Under the pieces are notes generated by a model that had not been told where the DNA came from, ran no database searches, and was given only the letters and a program-made list of their open reading frames with translations. A stretch of 64,000 nt of DNA from positions 22,354 to 86,353 of the forward strand of contig NZ_JAPSKE010000025.1 of the NCBI RefSeq assembly GCF_031177825.1. Direction: 5' to 3'. Positions 49,778-59,123 of this stretch are shown piece after piece. The DNA is from Paenibacillus sp. GTDB lineage: Bacteria > Bacillota > Bacilli > Paenibacillales > YIM-B00363. The first letter of the stretch is position 1; the number at the start of each line of letters is the position of its first letter. The translations under genes and the position numbers were made by a program.

Positions 49778-51790
49778 TTAGAAGCCGACGCGCGGAATTT
49801 CCTTCGCTTCTTCGTCGTACGGCGGAACGACGCCCGAAGCGACGTCGTAGATGCGCGCATGCGTCTCGGCGACCTCGCGGATGAAGTCCTCATACGGGCG
49901 ATGGCAGACGTCGACCGCGCCGATTTGGAAGTTTTCGCCGTCGAAGCGGCCGAGCAGCGCTTGATCGTTCAAGATGAAGTAGTGCACGCCGACCAACGCC
50001 GGCAGCGCCGCCGCTTGCTCCGTATAATACCGGTACGCCTTCCCTCGCTCCGCCTGCGTGGCGACCCCGCGCAGTCCCGTGGCCAACAAGCCGACGTCCG
50101 GCGCGCCGAAGTGGAATTCGCCGATCAGGACCGGCTTCCCCGTCCGTTCGGCGATCTCGCGAATGTCGTCCGCGTCCGGCTTCATCTTATAGCAGTTGAT
50201 CGAGAACACGTCGAAATGTTGACTGCCTTCGTACAGCGCGGGAGACGAAATCCAAGCGTAGCGCATCCCTAAATTCAGGTGATGCGGATCGACCCGCTTG
50301 CACGCCTCCGAAGGAATGGCCGTATACGCTTCGATCATGCGCCGCGTGAAGGCTTCGAGGTCGGCTCTCGCCCGCTCCGACCGCCCCGACGCGTTCTCGA
50401 TCGGCGCAAGCAGCGCGTCGAACGACGCGAAGCTCGACGCCCATGCCGCGTTGAAGTCGTCCACATTTTCCGCGTATCGCTCCTTTAAGTATCGAATCAA
50501 CTCCCGCTTGCTCTCGAATCCGTCGTCCTTCTCCAGCAGCTTCTCCGCCAGATTCACCCCGTCGGCGAACGCCCAGAGCGGCTCGTTGCGCAGGAAGTAT
50601 CCGATGAGGCGCCGGTCTCCCGCGAACGCCTTCAGCTGCTCCGCGAACGTCTCGGACGCCGACCGGAACTCGTCGCTGAACACGTCCGGGAAGTCCCGGA
50701 AGACGGTTCGTTCCGTCGCCGGGAAATCGCGGAGCGGATACACGTACGGGATGTCTTGGCTTGCGATAAACTCCGGACTCGACCAATTGCCGACCGTATT
50801 GAAGCCCCACCGCTTCAGCCGTCGGGCCGTGAGCTCCGCCCAACGGGGAAACCAATCGTCCCCGAACGCATGGATCAAGTTCGCGACCGCGAAGTTGAAG
50901 TACCGTCCGCGATGCAGCGGTCCGCCGTCCTCCCCGGTTCTCCAAGCGTCCTTGAAGGTTCCGCCCCCGGGAGGCAGGCTGTCGAACAGCGCTTCGATGC
51001 CGTCGACCTTCCCCGCCTCCCCCGGCTGGACGCAGTCCATCCCGAGACTGAAGAACGCGTAACCGTCGGGATCGACGAGCCACCAACGCGCGCCGTCCCG
51101 CTCCGTGCGGAAGTAGCCGGTCGCCTCGTACCGACGCTCGGCGCTTCCCCCGTACGCCGACCGGTTCGGCATCGCCGCCTCTCCCCCCGCCTCGTACTCC
51201 TCCCTCAGCGCTCGGATCATCTCCACGCGCGAGCTCGTTTTGCCGGACCACGTCTTCCGCTTATATTGACCGAGCTCGTCGACGATCGGCGTCGGCGGCA
51301 CCGGGTAGTCCGGTTCCTCCGCCGCGAAATGCACGTTCTCCAGCTCGAACCGCCAACCGTCCAGCGATTCGGGCGTCCCGATCGCGAACGAACGAATGTC
51401 CCGCTGCCGCAGCCCCTCGCCGAAAATAACGGTCTTCAATCGCCCCGGCGTTCTCGGCAGAAACACGCGCTCCGAGTCGAGCGCCGCAAGGGGGAACGCG
51501 AGGCGCGTCCGCACGCCCGGCAGCGCGCCCATCAACGCGGCCAGCGAACGTTCGCCCCGCGCCTCGCCGTCTTTGAAAAACTGGAGCGCTACGCCAAGCG
51601 CCTCGTCCTTCTCGTGATAGACGTCCATCACGAGAAAGCGGGCGTCCCGGAGCGCGTCCTCGTCCGACGCGTCCACGCGAAAGAACGCATGTCCCCCGCC
51701 CGGCTCGGTCGTAAGCCGCAGCGCCGCTCCCTCCCACGCGATGTCGGCGCCCTCGCCGCGAACATACCGGTCTTTCGGATTCCAACGCAT
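49778..51790 (-). CDS. GH50-like glycoside hydrolase (agarase-like)
   Basis: A 670-residue protein without a signal peptide, so probably cytoplasmic. After an N-terminal beta-sandwich (about 1-170) comes a TIM barrel with the GH50/agarase-like landmarks WWLVDPDGYAFFSLGMDC, GRYFNFAVANLIHAFGDDW and LKRWGFNTVGNWSSPEF. A likely acid/base Glu is in FLRNEPLWAF and a nucleophile Glu in LIGEFHFGAPD. The C-terminus is short. I expect a beta-galactosidase or related exo-activity on an imported oligosaccharide; true agar specificity is doubtful in this setting. Confidence 0.72.
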   Translation of the reverse strand: MRWNPKDRYVRGEGADIAWEGAALRLTTEPGGGHAFFRVDASDEDALRDARFLVMDVYHEKDEALGVALQFFKDGEARGERSLAALMGALPGVRTRLAFPLAALDSERVFLPRTPGRLKTVIFGEGLRQRDIRSFAIGTPESLDGWRFELENVHFAAEEPDYPVPPTPIVDELGQYKRKTWSGKTSSRVEMIRALREEYEAGGEAAMPNRSAYGGSAERRYEATGYFRTERDGARWWLVDPDGYAFFSLGMDCVQPGEAGKVDGIEALFDSLPPGGGTFKDAWRTGEDGGPLHRGRYFNFAVANLIHAFGDDWFPRWAELTARRLKRWGFNTVGNWSSPEFIASQDIPYVYPLRDFPATERTVFRDFPDVFSDEFRSASETFAEQLKAFAGDRRLIGYFLRNEPLWAFADGVNLAEKLLEKDDGFESKRELIRYLKERYAENVDDFNAAWASSFASFDALLAPIENASGRSERARADLEAFTRRMIEAYTAIPSEACKRVDPHHLNLGMRYAWISSPALYEGSQHFDVFSINCYKMKPDADDIREIAERTGKPVLIGEFHFGAPDVGLLATGLRGVATQAERGKAYRYYTEQAAALPALVGVHYFILNDQALLGRFDGENFQIGAVDVCHRPYEDFIREVAETHARIYDVASGVVPPYDEEAKEIPRVGF

Positions 51791-51820
51791 CGCCTTCTCC
51801 CCTTCCGCGAGTGTAGAACG

Positions 51821-51850
51821 AAACCCGGCCGACAGCGTCGACCGGGCTTT
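51821..51850 (-). terminator. Terminator of the solute-binding protein gene
   Basis: Stem AAGCCCGGT / CCGGGTTT on the minus strand, followed by a short T-containing tail. It lies 16 nt past the stop codon of the binding protein gene and upstream of the glycosidase start. Confidence 0.7.
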
Positions 51851-51866
51851 CTTAGGTGCTTAAAGA

Positions 51867-53594
51867 TTAGTTGCCGCCTACCGACTTATACCACTCGTTA
51901 GCCTCTTGCTTGATTTGTTCTCCGCCGTTCTTCATGTAATCCTGGACGAACTTATCGAACTCCTCCAGCGGAACCTCGCCGTAGATGATTTTGGAGAACG
52001 TCTCTTTCTCCAGCTTCTCCAGGAATTCCCGCTTGCTGGACATCGTCGGGGTCGGCGTACCGGTGAACATGCTCGGCATGACGATATCCTTTTGGTCCAT
52101 TACGATCTTAGCCGCTTCCAGCACCGTCGCCGGCGCCATCTCCTTCTGCAGCTTCTCGTACGGCGTCACCGCTTCTTCCCCGCGCGCGATCTTCGCGAGC
52201 GTCGTAAGCGACAGCGAAGGAATGCGCGCGCCGTCGAAGGTGAGCGTGTACTTGTTGCTGGCGAAGCCGCCTTGGCCTTCGGTCAGTGCGGTCGGCTTGC
52301 CGTCGACGATGTCCCAATCGTAGCCTTGGTGCAAGCCCAATTCATGCTCGCTGCCCGCGGTCGGGTTCGCATAGTTGTCGAACAGATAGTTCTGGTATAC
52401 GAAGAACGCCTTCAACTGTTCTTCGCCGATGTCTTTGTTGAGGAGTACGACGCCGTTGGCGTTCGTCGTGCCGTGGCGCCCCGCTTTGCCGTCCGGCCCG
52501 GTCGGGATCGGATACGCCTTGTATTCGGCGCCCGGTACGTTCTTCTTCACGTCCTCGAGCGGCCAATACGGCATCCAGTGCGGCCCCGCGACGATGCCCG
52601 CTTTGCCGGCGGTGAACGCTTCCGTCGCTTTCACTTCGTCCCACAGCGCCGATTCCTTGGAGATGTAGCCCTGTTCCATCCAGCTCTTGATTCGTCCGAG
52701 ACCGTCCTTCATCGCCGGGTTGATCGAGCCGTATTCGATGCCGCCTTGGCCGTCTTTATTCCACTGGTTCGGCATCGTGCCGTACGCGCCGAACACCCAG
52801 CCGGCGTCCGCCATCCACGTATTGAGCCAGTTTTTAAAGCCGATCGTGAGGCCGAACGTATCCTTCGCGCCGTTGCCGTCCGGGTCTCCGTTCGTGAACG
52901 CGTCCAACACCTTCTCCAAGTCGTCGAGCGTCTTCGGCGCTTCCAGATTCAGCTTCTTCAACCAATCCTCGCGGATGAAGAGAACCGGGTCTCCGTTGTA
53001 CGCGTAATCCAAAATCGGAATGCCGTATTTTTTGCCGTCCCGCGTGTGCGGGTACCAGACGGTCGGGTCTTCGTTCATCGCGTCTTTCCACGTCTGGGAG
53101 GCGTACTTCTCGAACGCGTCGCCGACTTCCATGAACTTGCCGGAATCGATCAAGTCGTTGATGACGTCGGAGGACAGACGGTTCGGCAGCACGTCCGGGA
53201 ATGGTTGGTTGGCGGACAGCGCCAAGCGCACCTTCGTCTTGAACGCGTCGTTCGTGTCGACGACGGTCCATAAATATTTAATTTCGATGCCGAGCTTCTC
53301 TTTCGCCCATCGGGTATGCACGTTGTCTTCGATCGACTCGCCGTCCTTGAACTTCACGTCGGAGCCGACGCCGCGGACGACGGTCAACGTGACGGGCGGA
53401 TCGAATTTCGCGGGCAAGCCTTCGCTTTCTGCCGGAGCCGAGGCCCCCCCTCCCTCGGCGGGTTTCTCCGCCGTTGGCGGCGTCTCCGCCGGACCTTCCG
53501 ACGACCCCCCGGACGATCCGCCGCCGGAACACGCGGTAATGGTAAGCGTCAAAGCCAGTAGCCATGCGAACGATTTCGAAAAGGTTCTTGCCAT
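51867..53594 (-). CDS. Extracellular solute-binding lipoprotein (family 1, LipO type)
   Basis: A 575-residue lipoprotein. The signal peptide ends in the lipobox LTITACSGG (Cys near residue 22), then a Gly/Ser/Pro-Glu linker. The mature part is a type 1 sugar-binding protein of the long Paenibacillus class (DAYAFEK-like region KFMEVGDAFEKYASQTW, KKYGIPILDYAYNGDPVLFIRED, TAGKAGIVAGPHWMPYW). It should deliver oligosaccharide to the two permeases encoded at 47670-49492. GGGGGG lies 8 nt before the ATG. A cre-like site is upstream. Confidence 0.9.
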   Translation of the reverse strand: MARTFSKSFAWLLALTLTITACSGGGSSGGSSEGPAETPPTAEKPAEGGGASAPAESEGLPAKFDPPVTLTVVRGVGSDVKFKDGESIEDNVHTRWAKEKLGIEIKYLWTVVDTNDAFKTKVRLALSANQPFPDVLPNRLSSDVINDLIDSGKFMEVGDAFEKYASQTWKDAMNEDPTVWYPHTRDGKKYGIPILDYAYNGDPVLFIREDWLKKLNLEAPKTLDDLEKVLDAFTNGDPDGNGAKDTFGLTIGFKNWLNTWMADAGWVFGAYGTMPNQWNKDGQGGIEYGSINPAMKDGLGRIKSWMEQGYISKESALWDEVKATEAFTAGKAGIVAGPHWMPYWPLEDVKKNVPGAEYKAYPIPTGPDGKAGRHGTTNANGVVLLNKDIGEEQLKAFFVYQNYLFDNYANPTAGSEHELGLHQGYDWDIVDGKPTALTEGQGGFASNKYTLTFDGARIPSLSLTTLAKIARGEEAVTPYEKLQKEMAPATVLEAAKIVMDQKDIVMPSMFTGTPTPTMSSKREFLEKLEKETFSKIIYGEVPLEEFDKFVQDYMKNGGEQIKQEANEWYKSVGGN

Positions 53595-53636
53595 GTAGCT
53601 AGCCCCCCAATGAGTTAATGACTTCTACAACCGAAT

Positions 53637-53650
53637 TGTAAGCGATTTCT
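53637..53650. promoter_or_regulatory. cre-like site before the solute-binding protein gene
   Basis: TGTAAGCGATTTCT fits TGWAANCGNTNWCA at all fixed positions but the last. On the minus strand it runs into TACAAT, a likely -10 box, the same arrangement as at the permease promoter. It lies 43 nt before the gene start. Confidence 0.6.
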
Positions 53651-53699
53651 CAAAGGGGAGACAGAAGAAGGTATCAACTTCCATATAACTTTATTAACT

Positions 53700-55400
53700 T
53701 TATCCCCAACCGAGGGGATACGGCCGTACGGTCGACGACGCCGGCTGCTCCCACACCGCGATTCGATCGCCGTCCGCCCACTGCAGCGCCGTACCCGGTC
53801 CGAGCCAGATCGCGCGAGCCGAGGCCGTATCGACGAGCCAGCTCCCTTCGGGCGTCTGAACCGCGTACCGCGTTCCGTCCGGGTGCGGCAGCACGCGTAA
53901 CGCCTCCGCCGGCCAACCGACCCGCTCGTCTAAGAGACGTTGCGCCCGCTCCGGCAGCGCCGCGCCGGGAACGACGCGAATCGAACCGTCTTCCACATCG
54001 ATCCGCGCCGTCGCCCCGCGATCGGCATCGTACCGCCCGACCGACACCGTTCGCCCGTCGACCCACCGGATCGGTATCGGAAAGAGGAAGCCGTCGCTAT
54101 GTCCGCCGAATGTCGCCTTAGGTACGATCGTTACGCGCTCGCCGGCTTCGTTCAGCACGAGCACGTCGCCTTCGGCCGTCAGCGAATCCTCCAAGTTAAC
54201 GAGCAAGGCGATGCGCCGTCCGTCTGGAGAGGTCGCGACCGACTTCACCGGCCGTTCCGATTCGTACAGCTTCGTCGCTTCGCCCGTGTCGATCTCGACC
54301 CGATACAACGTGCGGTTCCCGTGCACCGCGAAGAGGACGCTGCCGTGCAGCCGGTCGGAGAACATCGTGTCGGAGCCGTAGTCGTTGCCGAACGGCGTTC
54401 CGGGCTCCGGCCACGCAATGTCCGGAAGGTACCGCGTCGCTCCGGTTTCCAGTTCGACCAACGTCACCCTCCCGTCCGTTCCGTAAGCCGCGGCGTAATC
54501 GCCCTCGTCTCCGCTGATCGGTCCGAGCATGACGGCTTCTCCGACCTCCCGCGTCCGCTCGATTCGCCCGTCCCCATCCGCCCATCGGACGCCGCCCCAT
54601 GCGTCTGCGCTTCTCAGTACGGCGGCGTTCCGCTCCGGCTGCTCCGCGACCGCGAACGTCTCGCCTTCCGCCGACGTTAAGCCGTCCAAGCGAAGCCCCA
54701 CGGATGCGCCTTCCGGCAGCGCATCGAATCGAATGACGAACCGCTGCGGGTCCGACCAATGAATCTTATACCCGGGCGGCTTCTCTCCCGGCTTCAGGCC
54801 GGCGACCTGCAGCGTGTCGGCGACGGCCGCCGGCGCGGACGCCGTTCGAATGCGCCGGTTCGCTTGCACGATAACGCTGGCGCTTGCGTCGGCGGTCGCG
54901 ATGTACAGGAGCGGATCCACAGCCGCGTCATACCCGAACAAGGCGCGAATCCACCCGCTCGGCACCGTCCACGCTTCCGTGGTCCCGTCTTCTAGGGTAA
55001 AATACACCTTCCCGGCGTCTCGCAGCGCATCCGTCTCGGTCATGTCGTTCAACGTAAACGTGTACGTAAACGGTTGTCCCGCTGCATCCTCGCCGTTCAG
55101 ATCCACCTCATACCTCCGCCCGAGCGGCTCCGGATCATCGATATACGACGGCTTCGCCTCTCTCAGACCTTCGACCAGCCGCCCGGCGATAAACGCGTTA
55201 TCGATCTGTATAACGATGGCGCCATCCGCCTCGTTCGCGACTCGAATCGAGCGGATCTCGGACGGTTCGGGGAACGAAGCCCGCTCCTCCGCATCCGACG
55301 CCCCCTCGGACGGTTCGCCCCCGCTCCGTTCGCATCCCGGCAGCGCGAGCCATAGGGCCGCCAACGCCAGGAAGAACGCCCCCGTTCGCCAAAGCTTCAT
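53700..55400 (-). CDS. Lipoprotein with WD40/TolB-like propeller
   Basis: A 566-residue lipoprotein. A signal peptide with lipobox LALPGCERS (Cys at about 23) is followed by an acidic linker, a beta-rich N-terminal domain (about 45-260), and a TolB/WD40-like propeller (for example ERPVKSVATSPDGRRIALLVN, HPDGTRYAVQTPEGSWLVD). No enzyme motif is seen. It lies between the binding-protein gene and the rhamnose operon, but the terminator at 55467-55502 suggests its own promoter. The function is unknown; envelope-associated sensing is a guess. Confidence 0.7.
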   Translation of the reverse strand: MKLWRTGAFFLALAALWLALPGCERSGGEPSEGASDAEERASFPEPSEIRSIRVANEADGAIVIQIDNAFIAGRLVEGLREAKPSYIDDPEPLGRRYEVDLNGEDAAGQPFTYTFTLNDMTETDALRDAGKVYFTLEDGTTEAWTVPSGWIRALFGYDAAVDPLLYIATADASASVIVQANRRIRTASAPAAVADTLQVAGLKPGEKPPGYKIHWSDPQRFVIRFDALPEGASVGLRLDGLTSAEGETFAVAEQPERNAAVLRSADAWGGVRWADGDGRIERTREVGEAVMLGPISGDEGDYAAAYGTDGRVTLVELETGATRYLPDIAWPEPGTPFGNDYGSDTMFSDRLHGSVLFAVHGNRTLYRVEIDTGEATKLYESERPVKSVATSPDGRRIALLVNLEDSLTAEGDVLVLNEAGERVTIVPKATFGGHSDGFLFPIPIRWVDGRTVSVGRYDADRGATARIDVEDGSIRVVPGAALPERAQRLLDERVGWPAEALRVLPHPDGTRYAVQTPEGSWLVDTASARAIWLGPGTALQWADGDRIAVWEQPASSTVRPYPLGWG

Positions 55401-55466
55401 CCTCTCGTCCTCCGTATCGCCTTTTTCCCAATATTATCCTGAACCCCGGCGATTGTCACTGAACAA

Positions 55467-55502
55467 ATAAAAACCGCACCCGCCGTTTCGGCGAATGCGG
55501 TG
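55467..55502 (-). terminator. Terminator of the rhamnose operon
   Basis: On the minus strand CACCGCA..CGCCG AAA CGGCG..TGCGGT, followed by TTTTTA. It lies 3 nt after the DeoR-type gene, the last gene of the rhaEW-rhaA-rhaB-deoR set. Confidence 0.85.
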
Positions 55503-55505
55503 ATG

Positions 55506-56279
55506 TTACGACGACGAAGCCGTCAATTGCGTGACGTCGATGCCCATTTCGCGCAAGCGGGCGACGTCGCCGGCCGCGGTGCCCGCGTCCGTCACGACGC
55601 GCGTCACGCGGTCCCAGCCTGCGACGTGCGTGAACGCCTGCACCTCGAACTTCGTATGATCGGCGAGCAGCACGACCTCGTCGGCCGCCGCGATCATTCG
55701 CTGCTTCACGAGCGCCTGCAGCTCGTTCGACTCGCTGAGGCCTCGATCGAGCCGCGCGCCCTTGCACGAGAGGAACAGCCGACCGACGTGATATTGCTCC
55801 AAGGCGCGTTCCGCGAGCGGTCCGACGTAGGAGAGCGATCCCGGCGACAGAATGCCTCCGGTCGAGATGACCTGGATCTTCTCCTTGCCCGCGAGCTCCA
55901 CCGCCGCCTTGATCGAGTTCGTCAGGACGGTGAGCGGCATGTCGGGGATGAGCCTCGCCATATACCAAGCCGTCGAGCTCGCGTCGAGCAAAATTCGGTC
56001 CTTCGGCCGAATCAGCTTCACCGCTTCCTCCGCGATGCGCCGCTTCTCCTCGCTGCGGACGATCTCCCGTTCGTAATACGGCACTTCCGTTCGGGTTTCC
56101 GCGAGGCTGATCGCGCCGCCGTGCGTACGAGCGAGCTTGCCTTCCGCTTCGAGCTTATCCAGATCGCGGCGGATCGTCTCTTCGGTGACGTCGCACAGCT
56201 CGCTCAGCTCGGATACGCGTATGCTCTTCCGTTCGTTGACGAGATCGACGATCCGTTGCAGTCGTTCCGCAACCAGCAT
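55506..56279 (-). CDS. DeoR-family regulator of the rhamnose genes
   Basis: A 257-residue repressor. The N-terminal DeoR helix-turn-helix (about 1-60, ERLQRIVDLVNERKSIRVSE, then CDVTEETIRRDLDKLEAEG) and a DeoRC sensor domain with LLDASSTAWYMARLIP, VISTGGILSPGSLSYVGPLAE and LADHTKFEVQAF match sugar-phosphate-sensing DeoR proteins. It is the last gene of the rha operon, so its level tracks the pathway. The likely effector is rhamnulose phosphate (inferred). Confidence 0.88.
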   Translation of the reverse strand: MLVAERLQRIVDLVNERKSIRVSELSELCDVTEETIRRDLDKLEAEGKLARTHGGAISLAETRTEVPYYEREIVRSEEKRRIAEEAVKLIRPKDRILLDASSTAWYMARLIPDMPLTVLTNSIKAAVELAGKEKIQVISTGGILSPGSLSYVGPLAERALEQYHVGRLFLSCKGARLDRGLSESNELQALVKQRMIAAADEVVLLADHTKFEVQAFTHVAGWDRVTRVVTDAGTAAGDVARLREMGIDVTQLTASSS

Positions 56280-56296
56280 CTAGCGGACCCCCTTCC

Positions 56297-57769
56297 TTAA
56301 GATCTTAATTTCGTAATGTCGAGAAAACGTTCGTACTCCGCCGACCACCGCTCTCCGTCGGTCGGCTCGTACGTCGCGACGCCGAACGAATCGCGCACGA
56401 TGCGGCGACCCTCGGCGAGCGACGTGATGTCGCCCGCGGCGATGAGCTGCACGAGGACGTTGCCGATGGCGCTTCCTTCGGCCGGCCCCGCCCAGACGGG
56501 GCGGCGAATCGCATCGGCCGTCAAGCGGCACAGCAGCTCGTTCTGAATGCCGCCTCCGACGATGTGGAGGCCGCCGAACGTCTTCCCGGCCAGCGCCTCG
56601 GTCCGCTCCAGCACATAACGGTATTTCAGCGCGAGGCTCTCCAACACGCAGCGGATCGTCTCCGCTTCCGCGGTCGGGACGGGCTGCCCCGTCTCGCGGC
56701 AATAGGCGCGAATTTCCGCCGGCATGTCGGCCGGGCTCAGGAACCGATCGTCGTCCGGGTCGATGTACGAGACATGCCCCTTCGCTTCCGCCGCGCGTTC
56801 CGCCAGCTCGGCGAACGACCGCGAGCCGCCCGCCTTATCCCATGCGCGCTTGCACTCCTGCACGAGCCACAAGCCCATGATGTTCTTCAGCAGCCGATAC
56901 GTGCCGCCGTAACCGCCTTCGTTCGTGAAATTCCACGCGAGCGCTTGCTCCGTCAACACCGGCTCGTCAAGCTCCGTGCCGAGCAGCGACCACGTGCCGC
57001 AGCTCAGGTACGCGAAGTCCGCTTCGAGCGCCGGCACGGCGGCGACCGCCGAGGCGGTGTCATGCTCGGCGACCGCGACGACCGGAATCGGTCCGACGAG
57101 CAGCTCCTCCTGCACGCGCGGCGCGAGCGGCCCGACGACCGTCCCCGGCTGCACGACGTCCGGCAGCAGCGACCGACGGACGCCGACGCCCGCGACGAGC
57201 GCCTCGTCCCACGCGCGGTCGACGGCGCCGAGCAGCTGCGTCGTCGACGCGTTCGTGTACTCGCCTTTCATGACGCCCGTAAGGAAATACCGGAGCAAAT
57301 CCGGAATCATCAGCAGCTTGTCGGCTGCCGATAGCGCCGGAGAATCCGCCTTCGCGAGCGCCGCGAGCTGATACATCGTATTGAATTGCAGAAACTGCAG
57401 CCCCGTCCTCGCATAGATCGACGCTTTGCCCAGCTTCGCGAACACCTCGTCCATAACGCCGTCCGTATGACGGTCGCGGTAATGGTACGGGTTCGCGATC
57501 AGCTCCCCGTTCGCGCCGATCAGCCCGAAGTCGACGGCCCACGAATCGATGCCGATGCTGCGCACGTCGATGCCTTGCTGCCGCGCCTTCACGATGCCTT
57601 GCTTAATCTCATGATACAACCGCAGGATGTCCCAATACAACCGGCCGCCAACCTCGACCGGGTCGTTCGGGAACCGATGTACCTCCTCGACGACGAGACG
57701 GCCCTCCGTCAGCCGCCCGACGACCGCGCGTCCGCTGCTCGCGCCGAGATCGAATGCCAATACGCTCAT
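56297..57769 (-). CDS. rhaB: Rhamnulokinase RhaB
   Basis: A 490-residue FGGY-family kinase that phosphorylates L-rhamnulose. Start SVLAFDLGASSGRAVVGRL, then GIDSWAVDFGLIGANG, and the C-terminal GGLHIVGGGIQNELLCRLTA and AEGSAIGNVLVQLIAAGDI. Length and motifs are those of RhaB. GGGGGAGGAG precedes the ATG. It lies 44 nt after rhaA and 18 nt before the DeoR gene. Confidence 0.95.
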   Translation of the reverse strand: MSVLAFDLGASSGRAVVGRLTEGRLVVEEVHRFPNDPVEVGGRLYWDILRLYHEIKQGIVKARQQGIDVRSIGIDSWAVDFGLIGANGELIANPYHYRDRHTDGVMDEVFAKLGKASIYARTGLQFLQFNTMYQLAALAKADSPALSAADKLLMIPDLLRYFLTGVMKGEYTNASTTQLLGAVDRAWDEALVAGVGVRRSLLPDVVQPGTVVGPLAPRVQEELLVGPIPVVAVAEHDTASAVAAVPALEADFAYLSCGTWSLLGTELDEPVLTEQALAWNFTNEGGYGGTYRLLKNIMGLWLVQECKRAWDKAGGSRSFAELAERAAEAKGHVSYIDPDDDRFLSPADMPAEIRAYCRETGQPVPTAEAETIRCVLESLALKYRYVLERTEALAGKTFGGLHIVGGGIQNELLCRLTADAIRRPVWAGPAEGSAIGNVLVQLIAAGDITSLAEGRRIVRDSFGVATYEPTDGERWSAEYERFLDITKLRS

Positions 57770-57812
57770 GCCTCAGGTCACTCCTCCCCCGCGCGTCTTC
57801 ACGCTCCGCTAG

Positions 57813-59099
57813 TTACGCCTTCGACAGCGCCTCTTGCCCGCGCGCAGGCAGGACGTCCGCTTCGTATCGCTTCACTTCCGCGAGCCACGCTTCGCGCACC
57901 GGAACGCCCTGCGTCGCGCAGTAGTAGTCCCACACGGCGCCGAACGGATACGACTTGAACTCTTCCGTCAGCGCGAGGCGCGTCGTGTAGTCGCCTTCGA
58001 GCTCGGCGGCTTTCAGCGCTTCGATCGGCTCGAGCATCGCCCGCAGCACCGCCTTGATCGTGTTGCGCGTGCCGATGACCCACGCCGCGACGCGGTTGAT
58101 CGACGCGTCGAAGAAGTCGAGACCGATGTGCGTCTTGCCGAGCAGCTCGCCGCGCACCAGCTCCCGGGCGATGTCGAGCAGCTCGTCGTCCATCGTGACG
58201 ACGTGGTCGCTGTCCCACCGCATCGGGCGGCTGACGTGCAGCAGGATGCCGTCCGCGAACAACGCGAGCGAGCTCAGCTTGTTCGAGATCGTCTCCGTCG
58301 GGTGGAAGTGACCCGCATCGAGGCAAATCAGCTTGTTGTTTTGCAGGCCGTAGCCCATGTAGAACTCATGGGAGCCGACGACGTACGCCTCTGAACCGAT
58401 GCCGAACAGCTTGCTCTCGACCGCATCCAAGTTGTGCGCCGGGTTCAGCGGCTCCGCGAACACCTCGTCGAGCGCCGCTTTCAGCCGTCGGCGAGGCGCC
58501 ATGCGGTCCGCCGGAGCGTCCTTGTAGCCGTCCGGCACCCAGACGTTCGTGACGCACGTCTGGCCGAGCTGCTCGCCGAAGTACGCGCCGATCTTCCGGG
58601 ACGCCTTGCAGTGGTCGATCCAAAACTGCCGAATCGCCGGGTCCGGATGGCTCAGCGTGAAGCCGTCGTCCGACTTCGGATGCGAGAAGCACGTCGGGTT
58701 GAAGTCGAGGCCGAGACCGTTCGCCTTCGCCCACTCGACCCATGTCGCGAAATGCTTCGGCTCGAGCTGATCGAGATCCACCTTCTCGTTCGTATCGGCG
58801 TAGATCGCGTGGAGGTTCAGCTTATGTTTGCCCGGGATGAGCGAATACGCCTTCTCCAGATCCGACCGCAGCTCCGCCGGCGTGCGCGCCGCGCCCGGGT
58901 AGTTGCCGGTCGCTTGAATGCCCCCCGACAGCTCCTGATCTTGGAACAGGAAGCCGCGCACGTCGTCGCCCTGCCAGCAGTGCATGGAAATCTTGACGTC
59001 GGCCAGCCGCTTCAACACTTGGTCCGTATCGATGCCGTGCGCCGCGTACAGCTCTTTCGCCGCGGCGTACCCTTTTTCGATGGATGGTTGGATGGACAT
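57813..59099 (-). CDS. rhaA: L-rhamnose isomerase RhaA
   Basis: A 428-residue metal-dependent isomerase (L-rhamnose to L-rhamnulose). Recognisable segments are VKISMHCWQGDDVRGF near the N-terminus, GLDFNPTCFSHPKSDDGFTLSHPD, LDAGHFHPTETISNKLSSL with metal-binding residues, and VVTMDDELLDIARELVRG. AAGGAGG precedes the ATG. It lies 25 nt after rhaEW. Confidence 0.96.
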   Translation of the reverse strand: MSIQPSIEKGYAAAKELYAAHGIDTDQVLKRLADVKISMHCWQGDDVRGFLFQDQELSGGIQATGNYPGAARTPAELRSDLEKAYSLIPGKHKLNLHAIYADTNEKVDLDQLEPKHFATWVEWAKANGLGLDFNPTCFSHPKSDDGFTLSHPDPAIRQFWIDHCKASRKIGAYFGEQLGQTCVTNVWVPDGYKDAPADRMAPRRRLKAALDEVFAEPLNPAHNLDAVESKLFGIGSEAYVVGSHEFYMGYGLQNNKLICLDAGHFHPTETISNKLSSLALFADGILLHVSRPMRWDSDHVVTMDDELLDIARELVRGELLGKTHIGLDFFDASINRVAAWVIGTRNTIKAVLRAMLEPIEALKAAELEGDYTTRLALTEEFKSYPFGAVWDYYCATQGVPVREAWLAEVKRYEADVLPARGQEALSKA

Positions 59100-59123
59100 A
59101 GATGATACCCTCCTTAGGATTGG

